This document shows, piece by piece, positions 55,861 to 64,000 of a stretch of 64,000 bases of DNA. How positions within the stretch are numbered: position 1 is the stretch's first letter; each line of letters begins with the position of its first letter. Below the pieces are notes generated by a model. That model was not told the DNA's origin. It saw only the letters and a list, made by a program, of their open reading frames with translations, and did not search any database. Made by a program: the position numbers and the translations under genes. The stretch comes from Bacillota bacterium (lineage in GTDB: Bacteria; Bacillota_A; Clostridia; Lachnospirales; Lachnospiraceae), in assembly GCA_023443625.1 (NCBI GenBank), contig JAEZTQ010000033.1, positions 1 through 64,000 on the forward strand, in the 5' to 3' direction.

Positions 55861-58146
55861 CTAGGAGAATATATTTCCTATCAACAATGGATTCAGCAGA
55901 ACATATTGAGACCCCGGCACCCCTATAAGAGCAAGGAGAAGGGGTAATACAAATATGCCGGTGCATGCCAACAATGCTGATATAAAGCTTTTCAACTTTG
56001 CAGAAATATAAAATATAGCAAGAATAGCAAGCAACAATCCTATATATCTCATGACTGAGACCATAGTCAGATACCCCTGTATTGTGATAAATTCCGGAAT
56101 TACTGAAAGATGCTCCATACTTTTTGCCGGTGCATGGATACACCTTATTCCGTAGGCATGAAACACATTATAAAATACAGGCAAATATGTTCCGGCGTAT
56201 ACCAGCGTTGTGACAAAGGCGGAAATAGTGAGCTTAAGGGCAAAGGTTCTGCCTCTCCCCTTATAACTGGTCTTCATTAATACACTTACACCGGATTGAT
56301 ATTCTATGGAGTAAACATAAGTCAGGCATGCCACCAGCATAACCATGGCAACCAGCCCAAGGAGGATATCCTGATTTCCCGCATTTTCATCTCCCGTTAA
56401 AAGCTTATAACCGGTATCATATAGGAATTGTCCATTCTTTAGCCCTTTAAGATATTCTGCGTGTGCTTTTACCTCCTCAAAGGCATTACGGGGAGCAAGA
56501 AGCTCCTGATAATCTGCAATCAGATAATAATTATTACCGCCCTGTGCCAGCTTTGAATGATACTCCTCTAAAAGATCATCAAACCTTTTATCCTCCGTCT
56601 TTATAAAGTTTAACTTTTCCTCATTGATACTTCCCTCAAGTCTTAGCATATACAGCTTATAATAAGCTCCGTCAATGTCCTTGAAATTTTCCGTAATGGG
56701 CTTATAGGTAATAAAAACCATAGCGAAGAAAATGATAAGCAGAAGCAGTACCTTCCCTGCAATTAATATCTTATAGCATTCATGAAGGAAGAGACTAACC
56801 GTATATCTGAAATGACATACCTTCTGCAAGAGCAGTTGCCTGAACCGGTCCCTTATAAGAGATTTTCCTCTGGTCCATATACTATACTGACAGCAGTAGG
56901 AATAGACTGACAGGCTGGAGAAAAGTATAGCAGATACAATAACAAAAAGGCCGCACAGGGGAAGGTAATTGACTGGTAAGTTGAATATATTGATATTTAT
57001 GTACTTCCCAAATATTTGCCAGGTCTGAAGAAAGGCGAACAAATTTATATATTTAAAAAAGGACAAATTACTGCTGTAAGGAATAATTCCATATAAGACA
57101 CCGCTGATTGCGGCAATTACTATTATTACAACATATAGTTGTATGGTATCCCTGATATATACCGCCATAAAAAATATAATGGATGCAATCAAAATATAAA
57201 CCAGCACCTTTGATAAGAGAAAGTACATCAGGTATTGATTTACTGTGATAGACAAATTGCTTCCCATATATCCGACAACAGACTGTATCGCCCTGTTCAT
57301 GTCACCGAAGCCATAGGTAGTAAGAGCAATCATATAATTCATGCCATAAAATAATGCAACTATAAGAATACAGCCCATATAGGCAGTCAAAAGCTTTGTG
57401 ATAATCAGTCTGCCCCTTCCCTTATAGGTGGAACGTAATAATATAAATTGGGCTTGCTCCTTCTCTCTGGTAATCAGTGAGATTACAATAATCAGTATAA
57501 ACAGTACAGCCAGTAAATCAGTACCAAGAAACTCTCCGAACATCTTTATCCCATAGGAGGGTCCCGGATCTAGTTCACGATTCTGAAGATGGGTGAAATC
57601 CTTTGCTGTCTTAATAATGTTCTTATAACTGAAAGCGGCAGGGTCGGAGAATATAGATACTTCCTGCAGTTTCAGGGCAGTATCCTGTATACTCATAAGG
57701 TATTCAGGGTAGTTGATACAATTCTCAACCTCTGTAATAATATCACTGTATAGATTTAGTTCCTTCCAAAGGCTGTCGGTATAGACCAGGTAATCTCCCT
57801 TATTATATTCCTCTATCCATTGTGAGGTATCTATTCCATTATCTTCTGCTTCCGTCTGACCGGCCTGTACAGCCATTTCATTCTCTTGTCTTAAGCTCAG
57901 GGAATAGAAATACTGGAGCTTGCGGCATTGCTCCTGAAGCCTTCCCAGTGCTTCTTCCTTCGTAGTCTTATCCACATCCCCATAAATATGCTTATATGCC
58001 TCAGCGGAATAATATCTTCCCTGATATACGGCATTTCCTTCATTGATATATTGCAGCACACCGTTCAGAAGAAGAAGTCCAAGGCCCAGCAGCAGCATAG
58101 ATTTTTTGCAGAATACTTTTATAAATTCATTCCATAGAAGCTTCAT
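55861..58146 (-). CDS. Fused double ABC-2-type permease
   Basis: This encodes 761 residues and overlaps the ATPase gene by ATGA. It appears to be two permease halves in one chain. Each half starts with a helix after a basic stretch (FIKVFCKKSMLLLGLG at about 8; CYKILIAGKVLLLLIIFF at about 450). Each then has an extracellular acidic loop, a TYKGRGR or SYKGRGR cytoplasmic motif (about residues 240 and 625), and a cluster of helices. A single polypeptide could thus supply both membrane domains of an exporter. The class exports drugs, lipids or peptides. It is cassette-specific and absent from copy 2. Substrate is unknown. Confidence 0.82.
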   Translation of the reverse strand: MKLLWNEFIKVFCKKSMLLLGLGLLLLNGVLQYINEGNAVYQGRYYSAEAYKHIYGDVDKTTKEEALGRLQEQCRKLQYFYSLSLRQENEMAVQAGQTEAEDNGIDTSQWIEEYNKGDYLVYTDSLWKELNLYSDIITEVENCINYPEYLMSIQDTALKLQEVSIFSDPAAFSYKNIIKTAKDFTHLQNRELDPGPSYGIKMFGEFLGTDLLAVLFILIIVISLITREKEQAQFILLRSTYKGRGRLIITKLLTAYMGCILIVALFYGMNYMIALTTYGFGDMNRAIQSVVGYMGSNLSITVNQYLMYFLLSKVLVYILIASIIFFMAVYIRDTIQLYVVIIVIAAISGVLYGIIPYSSNLSFFKYINLFAFLQTWQIFGKYININIFNLPVNYLPLCGLFVIVSAILFSSLSVYSYCCQYSIWTRGKSLIRDRFRQLLLQKVCHFRYTVSLFLHECYKILIAGKVLLLLIIFFAMVFITYKPITENFKDIDGAYYKLYMLRLEGSINEEKLNFIKTEDKRFDDLLEEYHSKLAQGGNNYYLIADYQELLAPRNAFEEVKAHAEYLKGLKNGQFLYDTGYKLLTGDENAGNQDILLGLVAMVMLVACLTYVYSIEYQSGVSVLMKTSYKGRGRTFALKLTISAFVTTLVYAGTYLPVFYNVFHAYGIRCIHAPAKSMEHLSVIPEFITIQGYLTMVSVMRYIGLLLAILAIFYISAKLKSFISALLACTGIFVLPLLLALIGVPGSQYVLLNPLLIGNIFS

Positions 58147-59018
58147 ATTGCTACAACCTCATCAAAGTAATGTAAATATAAATCCTCCAAGGTAGGCTTC
58201 ACCTTTTGACAGGAAAAATCCCCCGGACTTTTATCCGAGGTGATTCTAACATAGATATTGTCCTCATCCCTTGAAATGTTACCGATTTTATAAGTTTTTC
58301 CTATATTGGCCAATTCCTCCCTGGTTGTTTTTATCTCGAACACCTTTTCCGAAATCTGGTCACATAGATGGTAAGGTGAACCTGCCGCCACAATCTGCCC
58401 CTTCTTAATCAACAGCACCTCTTTTGCAATAAATTCAATATCCGAAACTACATGGGTAGCAATAATAACAATCTTCTGGAAAGCAATCTCAGAAACTATA
58501 TTACGAATCCGAATCCGCTCCTTTGGATCAAGACCGGCAGTTGGTTCATCCAGAATAATGACCTTCGGATCACCTAGCATAGCCTGGGCAATTAAAACTC
58601 TTTGTTTCATTCCTCCCGAGAAGGAACCCAGACGTTTATTCCGGACATCAGCTAAATTAACCAGCTTCAGCAGCCTATCAATCTGCTCTCTGGCCTCTCT
58701 GCGCCCAAGCCCCTTCAACGCCGCCATATAGAACATAAATCGTATAAGGGTATAATTACCATATAGGCTCTGCTGCTGTGGCATAAATCCAAGTATCCGC
58801 CGGAATTCCTTCCCCAGACTTTTAATATTGATCCCGTCAAACAGCACCTCACCACTGCTTTCTTTGATATTATCCGTGATGATATTCATCAGTGTTGATT
58901 TTCCTGCTCCGTTTGGACCCAAAAGCCCATATACACCCTCGGTAAATTCATAGGAAAAATCCTTTAAGGCATGATTCTCCCCATACATTTTATTCAATTG
59001 CTTTAAAGTTAATCTCAT
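58143..59018 (-). CDS. ABC transporter ATP-binding protein
   Basis: This encodes 291 residues from the ATG at 59018, for which AGGGG lies 7 bases upstream; TTG and ATG codons just before are possible. It has Walker A GPNGAGKST, Q-loop FMPQQQSLYG, signature SFSGGMKQR, Walker B KVIILDEPTAGLDP and switch IATHVV. The C-terminal 70 residues resemble those of ABC-2 exporter ATPases. It overlaps SBP-like copy 1 upstream and the permease downstream, so the three are coupled. It would drive export rather than import, despite the solute-binding-like neighbour. Confidence 0.93.
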   Translation of the reverse strand: MRLTLKQLNKMYGENHALKDFSYEFTEGVYGLLGPNGAGKSTLMNIITDNIKESSGEVLFDGINIKSLGKEFRRILGFMPQQQSLYGNYTLIRFMFYMAALKGLGRREAREQIDRLLKLVNLADVRNKRLGSFSGGMKQRVLIAQAMLGDPKVIILDEPTAGLDPKERIRIRNIVSEIAFQKIVIIATHVVSDIEFIAKEVLLIKKGQIVAAGSPYHLCDQISEKVFEIKTTREELANIGKTYKIGNISRDEDNIYVRITSDKSPGDFSCQKVKPTLEDLYLHYFDEVVAI

Positions 59019-59020
59019 CA

Positions 59021-60565
59021 TCAATCCCCTGATTCCCTATATTGCTCCCACTGCTTATTTACAGCATCAATCAGCGGATCAATGCCGGCCTTGTCTAAGA
59101 GCTCATTAACCCTGTCATATTCTGCGTCCATATCATCACTTTTCCATAGATCCACATTATCGAGAACAATTTGATGAATTTTATTTCTCCTTTCGGTAAA
59201 CTTCGGATCATAAAAATTAAAGCTGATATAGGGTGAAGCCTTAACCTGGTCCTTAAAATATTCCTTTTTATCCCTTAGCCTGTCTGTCTGGAAGCTTTCT
59301 GATGCGCTGGGATAGGTCATCTCAGAGATGCCGAGTGCAAATTGATTATAGTCCCCCTTCGTTTCCCCTCCACCTATGGCATAGGCCTTACCGTCCTTTA
59401 ACTCGTAATCGGTCTCCTGAACGCCGTAAACCAGCAAATTCGCCAAGGTCTCATCCGTATAGGCAAGTGTCAGCAGTGTGAAGGCCTCCTTCTGATATTT
59501 TGAATTCTTTAATATACCAGTGCTTCCCATTACACGGGATTTGGCATAGGGTGTTGTTTTATACAGCAGAAGCTCCGCACCGATATCATCCATGGAGGCT
59601 TCCAGGTTTAAATCAAGCTTGATATAGACGAAAAAATTCCCTTCCTTAAGCATCTTTGACACAGCCCCGCTGGTCTTGGGATAATTAGAGCTCTTCAAAC
59701 TGAGATTATAGTTAATATAACCCTTCTTATCATAAGCATGGAGTGTATTCAAAAAGCTGTAGAAGGGTCCTTCCTTATATGGATTTACAGCGCCTTCTCC
59801 ATCATAAGGCAGTACCAAGCCATACCGGTAATCAAAGGGCAGCAAATACTCTTCATCGAGATCATTATTCGTATATATCATATGGGAAAATCCATCTTTT
59901 TTCGGTATCTTTTCCATATATTGTCCAAGCTCTGCCATGTCTCCGTGAAAATCCTTAAGCTCCTCTTCGCTGATATAGCTCTTGTTAAAGGCATAGACTC
60001 CTCCCACCGTCTTCTGCCAACCATTGGGAACGGAATAGGTTATGCCATCCACCTTCACAGAAGCCCATAACTTTTCATCGTAGAGGTTAACCAGCTTCTT
60101 TCCTTCCTCTGTAGCCAATAGCTCATCCAAGGGCAGGAAGCAGCCCGATTTCACAAGCTCCAAAGCCTTTTCCTTATCCTCGAGAGTAGAGAAGCCCACG
60201 GAACAGATATCCAGCGCTCCATTCCTGTTCTCATACTCTGCCAGCTCATTATAAAAATTCATACTGCTTAAAGGCACAAATTCAACACAAAAGTCATAGC
60301 CTCTGGCATACAGCTCCTGGTTAAAGGCATTCAACGCCCCCTCGCTGACCTGTAAGGAGGAGTTCACTCCCCAGGTTATCACATGATCCGATATTTTTCC
60401 TATAGCGTCGTCGCCAGTTACGCCAATACTGTCTGCTTCCTTTATATTTGAATTATTATTCCCAGTGTTTCCCTTATTGTAATGCTCTATCCAGACAAAT
60501 ATAATCGCAAGGATTAACACAAGACCGACAGCCAGCAGCGGAAAAATACGCAATTTACTTTTCAT
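59021..60565 (-). CDS. Membrane-anchored extracellular solute-binding-like protein, copy 1
   Basis: This encodes 514 residues. An N-terminal helix (about 8-26) without a lipobox Cys tethers a family 1-like solute-binding fold: VITWGVNSSLQVSEGALNAF, LDICSVGFSTLEDKEKALELV, YSVPNGWQKTVGGVYAFNKSYI and AFTLLTLAYTDETLANLLVYG. The C-terminal half is Asp/Lys-rich with an NFYDPKF segment. GGAGGGAG precedes the ATG. It is followed at once by the ABC ATPase. Being tied to an ABC-2 exporter-type permease rather than importer permeases is odd. A sensor role for the exporter is inference. The paralogue at the right edge is closely similar. Confidence 0.85.
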   Translation of the reverse strand: MKSKLRIFPLLAVGLVLILAIIFVWIEHYNKGNTGNNNSNIKEADSIGVTGDDAIGKISDHVITWGVNSSLQVSEGALNAFNQELYARGYDFCVEFVPLSSMNFYNELAEYENRNGALDICSVGFSTLEDKEKALELVKSGCFLPLDELLATEEGKKLVNLYDEKLWASVKVDGITYSVPNGWQKTVGGVYAFNKSYISEEELKDFHGDMAELGQYMEKIPKKDGFSHMIYTNNDLDEEYLLPFDYRYGLVLPYDGEGAVNPYKEGPFYSFLNTLHAYDKKGYINYNLSLKSSNYPKTSGAVSKMLKEGNFFVYIKLDLNLEASMDDIGAELLLYKTTPYAKSRVMGSTGILKNSKYQKEAFTLLTLAYTDETLANLLVYGVQETDYELKDGKAYAIGGGETKGDYNQFALGISEMTYPSASESFQTDRLRDKKEYFKDQVKASPYISFNFYDPKFTERRNKIHQIVLDNVDLWKSDDMDAEYDRVNELLDKAGIDPLIDAVNKQWEQYRESGD

Positions 60566-60634
60566 AAAGCTCTCCCTCCTTATGGATATATCTAATGTTT
60601 CAAGTCCACTCTATTCCTCGATTTTGTCGAAATA

Positions 60635-60676
60635 ATTGGTATGATATATAGAAGGTATTTTCAATCTCATACCAAT
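60635..60676 (-). terminator. Terminator-like hairpin after the small peptide gene
   Basis: ATTGGTATGA pairs with TCATACCAAT around a 22-base AT-rich loop. It is about 30 bases past the peptide gene stop and followed on the minus strand by TATTTCGAC. Moderate strength. Confidence 0.55.
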
Positions 60677-60704
60677 CTTTTACCTAACACCTTAAATAAT
60701 TATA

Positions 60705-61082
60705 TTAATTATATGTATAGCCTGACCAATACTGTCCCTGATAGCTGACAGAATGAGATGCACTAATGCTCTCACTGACACATTCGGATGGTGCTGAAAA
60801 TGATACCGTTGCAACATTTACACCACTCGAACTATTACTATAAGAACCCTTATGATTTCCAGTTATATAATGCTTATAGTTATATGTTGCGCTAACTGCT
60901 GTAGATCCTAAATTTCCATAAGTTGTAGTTGCATATCCGCCATATGTACTAATACTGCTGGAAGCATTAATATCAACACCAGCCATAGTAACATTTACAG
61001 AATTGGCATAAACTACTTGAATAGAACCTATCAACAGCATACTCACAATGGCAATTGCTCCAATTTTTTTTCTTACTTTCAT
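60705..61082 (-). CDS. Small secreted Ser/Tyr-rich protein, possible bacteriocin-like peptide
   Basis: This encodes 125 residues from the ATG at 61082, with GGAGGG 7 bases upstream; an ATG two codons earlier is too close to that site. A signal peptide (about 1-27, cut near VYA) leaves a mature chain of about 98 residues rich in Ser, Tyr, Thr and Gly. It has alternating strands (TAVSATYNYKHYITGNHKGS, ASHSVSYQGQYWSGYTYN) and one Cys. The pattern of Tyr/His strands and the neighbouring ABC exporter recall the lactococcin 972 family, but the match is by eye and the Cys is atypical. It lies between the two cassettes on the same strand, with its own ribosome site and probable terminator. Confidence 0.6.
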   Translation of the reverse strand: MKVRKKIGAIAIVSMLLIGSIQVVYANSVNVTMAGVDINASSSISTYGGYATTTYGNLGSTAVSATYNYKHYITGNHKGSYSNSSSGVNVATVSFSAPSECVSESISASHSVSYQGQYWSGYTYN

Positions 61083-61097
61083 AAACATGCCCTCCAT

Positions 61098-61419
61098 TTT
61101 AATTTATTAGTTAACTTCAAGAAGTACAATAAATATTGCCTAAGACATTACATTTAAAGTGATATATGATTGAAATTCTTACTATTTTACGTTCTATATA
61201 ATATATCATTTTGTACATAAATATTTATTGTATTCCATAATATTACATTATTATTCTTTTTTTGTAAATACATTTTGTAAAAATATGTTTTTATTTCTGC
61301 TTTCTCAATTAGAAAAGTAAATTCTTCCCCTATCTACTTTGAAGGTAGAAGTACCTCTTCAACATATTGATTCGGCTATGGTCATAATCTATGGCAGTGC
61401 GGCAAAACAATTTAATACA
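61098..61419. other. AT-rich intergenic region upstream of the small peptide gene
   Basis: This 322-base gap presumably carries the peptide gene promoter. Several TATAAT-like boxes occur (around 61195-61205), but none with a convincing -35 partner. At its right end the homology to cassette 1 downstream DNA begins (CGGCAAAACAATTT near 61400; compare 54369). Confidence 0.45.
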
Positions 61420-62640
61420 TCAGTTACCGTATGTATTGGGGTAAAACATAGATAGGACTGAATCAAAATTATTAGTATAGTAATCCTCCCTTGGAATATA
61501 TCCAAAACATAATTCTTCATTATCATTATAGGAAACATATACTTTATCCTCTATGATTGCTATAGGGCTTATTGTAGAATTTCTTTTTCCAATCAGTGTT
61601 ATCTCTTTTTTAGTCAAGTCATAATATTTAAAAATCGTTTCACTTCCATTCATTATCACATAAGCAAGCCGGTCGCTGTCTACCATACAGTTAGTGATAT
61701 TAGCTTCATTAACCAATAATGTCTGTTCCCCTGTTTCCAGGTTGAATTCATATATTTGTGTTGTATCTAGGGCACCTTTAATTAGATATGCATAATGTCC
61801 GCTAAAGTCCTTTATTTGATAATCCTGCCCCGTATAAATGCAGGTATCTTCTCCTGTATTTAAGTCATAGCACCATATGCTGGTAAAAAGATGCTGATCG
61901 ACATAATCCGAAGACTCAGGCAAAGATAGGTCTAGCTTTTCGTAATCGATCTTTATATCCATACTTAAACAGCCATAGTATATCCTATCCTTGTCATAAT
62001 GCTGCTTAAATATTGTAGCTCCATAATCTACTTTTTCGGGTACACGAATTACCTTGCCTGTCTCTAAATCAATTACTGCCAGACCCGTTATGGGTTTTTC
62101 AAGTGTCAGACCATTCAACTCCTCCGTCCCGTAATCATAGTTATTACTATAAGCACATAATAAATAATTCCCTTCATAAGCCCCATTATAAACAAATTGA
62201 ACATTATCAAGATAGGCCAGCACACTCCGATTTCCCCCATTGCTGTCTGCTTTATAAACCCTAACCTTATTTACCCCGTCCCTGTATACAAAATAAAGCT
62301 TATTATGGTATATGGTAGGTAGAAATGCATTCATGGGTACCACGGCATTGCAGGTCTGCTTGTCGATATCATCTTGTACTTCACTGTGCTGACAATTGGG
62401 CTTATCACAAAGCACAACACAATTACCGCTTTTGGCATCAGCAAATCTTAGTATATCATCAACACAAAAAAGCACTCCATTCTTCGTATATCCAAATAAA
62501 GTCTTAGACTCAACCTTTTCCTCTACTATTTTCTCCCTACCTCCTGTGAAAAATAAAAGATAACCTCCCACAGCCAGCAATAGTATTCCCCCAAGAATGA
62601 AATATATGGGTTTTACATTTTTTTCATAAGCTCCCCTCAT
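61420..62640 (-). CDS. Membrane-anchored propeller-like protein, copy 2
   Basis: This encodes 406 residues from the ATG at 62640 (MRGAYEKNVKPIYF), with AGGGG 7 bases upstream inside the end of the solute-binding-like gene. It is the paralogue of 54390-55601: the same helix, CDKPNCQH motif near 78, propeller-like strands and FYPNTYGN end. The ATG used by copy 1 is present but followed by A7 instead of A8. From there the frame would stop after four codons. Translation must therefore begin upstream, at the position of the ATPase start in cassette 1. It directly follows the solute-binding-like gene with no ABC genes between them. Confidence 0.78.
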   Translation of the reverse strand: MRGAYEKNVKPIYFILGGILLLAVGGYLLFFTGGREKIVEEKVESKTLFGYTKNGVLFCVDDILRFADAKSGNCVVLCDKPNCQHSEVQDDIDKQTCNAVVPMNAFLPTIYHNKLYFVYRDGVNKVRVYKADSNGGNRSVLAYLDNVQFVYNGAYEGNYLLCAYSNNYDYGTEELNGLTLEKPITGLAVIDLETGKVIRVPEKVDYGATIFKQHYDKDRIYYGCLSMDIKIDYEKLDLSLPESSDYVDQHLFTSIWCYDLNTGEDTCIYTGQDYQIKDFSGHYAYLIKGALDTTQIYEFNLETGEQTLLVNEANITNCMVDSDRLAYVIMNGSETIFKYYDLTKKEITLIGKRNSTISPIAIIEDKVYVSYNDNEELCFGYIPREDYYTNNFDSVLSMFYPNTYGN

Positions 62641-62642
62641 AA

Positions 62643-64000
62643 TCAATCCCCTAATCCCCTATATTGCTCCCACGGTTTATTTACAGCATCAATCAACGGA
62701 TCAATACCGGCCTTCTCTAAGAGCTCATTAACCCTGTCATATTCTACGTCCATATCATCACTTTTCCATAGATCCAGATTATCGAGAACGATTTGATCAA
62801 TTTTATTTTTCGTTTCGATAAACTTCGGATCATAAAAATTAAAGCTGATATAGGGTGAAGCCTTAACCTGATCCTTAAAATATTCCTTCTTATCCCCTAG
62901 CCTGTCTGTCTGGAAGCTTTCTGATGCGTTGGGATAGGTCATCTCAAAGATGCCGAGAGCACATTGATTAATCCAGTCGTTCGTTTCCCCTCCTCCTATG
63001 GCATAGGCCTTACCGTCCCTTAACTCGTAATCGATCCCCTGAACACCGTAAACCAGCAAATTCGCCAAGGTCTCATCCGTATAGGCAAGTGTCAGCAGTG
63101 TGAAGGCCTCCTTCTGATACTTTGAATCCTTTAATATACCAGTGCTTCCCAATACACGGGATTTGGCATAGGGTGTTGTTTTATACAACAGAAGCTCAGA
63201 ACCCATATCATCCATGGAGGCTTCTAGCCCTAAATCAATGGTCATATAGGCGAAAAAATTCCCTTCCTTAAGCATCTTTGCCACAGCCCCGCTAGTCTTC
63301 GCATAATTAGAGCTCTTCAAACTGAGATCATAGTTAATATAACCCTTCTTATCATAAGCATGGAGTGCATTCAAAAAGCTGTAGAAGGGTCCTTCCTTAT
63401 AAGGATTTACAGCGCCTTCTCCATCATAAGGCAGTACCAAGCCATACCGGTAATCAAAGGGCAGCTGATACTCTACATTGAGATCACTATTTGCATATAT
63501 TATATGGGAGAAGCCATCCTTTTTCGGTACCTTTTCCATATATTGTTCAAGCTCTGCCATGTCTCCGTGAAAATCCTTAAGCTCCTCTTCACTTATATAG
63601 CTCTTGTTAAAGGCATAGACTCCTCCCACCGTCTTCTGCCAGCCGTTGGGAACGGAATAGGTTATGCCATCCACCTTCACAGAAGCCCATAGCTTTTCAT
63701 CGTAGAGGTTAACCAGCTTCTTTCCTTCCTCTGTAGCTAATAGCTCATCCATGGGTAGGAAGGAGCCTGATTTCACAAACTCCAAAGCCTTTTCCTTATC
63801 CTCGAGAGCAGAGAAGCCCACGGAGCAGATATCCAGCCTTCCATTCTTGTTCTCATACTCTGCCAGATTATAATAAAAATTCGCATTGCTTAAAGGCACA
63901 AATTCAACACAAAAGTCATAGCCTCTGGCATACAGCTCCTGGTTAAAGGCATTCAACGCCCCCTCGCTGATCTGTAAGGAAGAGGCCACTCCCCAGGTTA
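62643..64000 (-). CDS. Extracellular solute-binding-like protein, copy 2, partial (N-terminus beyond right edge)
   Basis: The frame runs to the right edge: upstream of a GTG at 63989 it continues with TW-G codons, matching ITWGVNSSLQ of copy 1. About 65 residues, including the membrane anchor, should lie outside. The visible 450 or so residues closely match copy 1 (YSVPNGWQKTVGGVYAFNKS, LPYDGEGAVNPYKEGPFYSF). Differences are concentrated in surface-like segments. Its stop (TGA at 62645-62643) is followed at once by the propeller-like copy 2 gene. Confidence 0.88.
   Translation of the reverse strand, partial: TWGVASSLQISEGALNAFNQELYARGYDFCVEFVPLSNANFYYNLAEYENKNGRLDICSVGFSALEDKEKALEFVKSGSFLPMDELLATEEGKKLVNLYDEKLWASVKVDGITYSVPNGWQKTVGGVYAFNKSYISEEELKDFHGDMAELEQYMEKVPKKDGFSHIIYANSDLNVEYQLPFDYRYGLVLPYDGEGAVNPYKEGPFYSFLNALHAYDKKGYINYDLSLKSSNYAKTSGAVAKMLKEGNFFAYMTIDLGLEASMDDMGSELLLYKTTPYAKSRVLGSTGILKDSKYQKEAFTLLTLAYTDETLANLLVYGVQGIDYELRDGKAYAIGGGETNDWINQCALGIFEMTYPNASESFQTDRLGDKKEYFKDQVKASPYISFNFYDPKFIETKNKIDQIVLDNLDLWKSDDMDVEYDRVNELLEKAGIDPLIDAVNKPWEQYRGLGD

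Overview
The window looks like chromosome from a low-GC, spore-forming, Gram-positive anaerobe of the Clostridia, most like the Lachnospiraceae. This is inferred from the AT-rich intergenic DNA, AGGAGG-type ribosome binding sites, SpoIIM, ScpA/ScpB, RNase Y, a class B sortase, two D-Ala-D-Ala carboxypeptidases, and families of secreted Ig/FN3 proteins and membrane-anchored solute-binding proteins. Almost everything is on the minus strand. The plus-strand genes are the sortase, an alpha/beta hydrolase, DAHP synthase and a response regulator. I see no rRNA, tRNA, CRISPR array, transposase or prophage.

Layout. (1) 1-12049: two giant secreted subtilisin-like proteases in one operon. The upstream one carries His-rich repeats, near-identical Cys-rich repeats, about a dozen FN3-like domains and a cohesin-like end. 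The downstream one is an S8 protease fused to RHS/YD repeats and runs off the left edge, so its C-terminal tip (where a toxin would sit in polymorphic-toxin proteins) is not visible. (2) 12270-16265: a small membrane protein, a D,D-carboxypeptidase and a class B sortase with an acidic tandem-repeat tail. (3) 16367-23587: a polyamine cluster (speD, speA-type decarboxylase, speE, carboxynorspermidine synthase-like, GDSL lipoprotein, nspC) from a clear promoter. (4) 24022-27971: a BlaI/M56 regulatory pair with a palindromic operator, a DUF362 protein and a hydrolase. (5) 28109-43268: housekeeping genes (scpB, scpA, phosphoesterase, carboxypeptidase, pyrimidine-nucleoside phosphorylase, DAHP synthase, xerD-like, spoIIM, ADP-ribose pyrophosphatase, aminotransferase, rny, miaB). 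(6) 43501-47072: a soluble zinc-binding-type chemoreceptor, a frameshifted phosphotransferase, an AraC remnant and a small unknown protein. (7) 47117-54183: an Ig-domain secreted protein, a PI-PLC-like protein and a convergent two-component pair. (8) 54390-64000: a duplicated cassette of membrane-anchored solute-binding-like protein, ABC ATPase, fused double ABC-2 permease and propeller-like protein, with a small secreted peptide gene between the copies.

The most unusual material is at the two ends. On the left is the paired S8 / S8-RHS operon. On the right is the duplicated cassette, in which the second copy lacks the ABC transporter and its propeller gene appears to be joined to the translation start of the lost ATPase. 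Other points are an XerD-like recombinase lacking canonical catalytic residues, an A7 tract that splits a kinase-like gene, and a 40-bp element repeated upstream of two unrelated genes.
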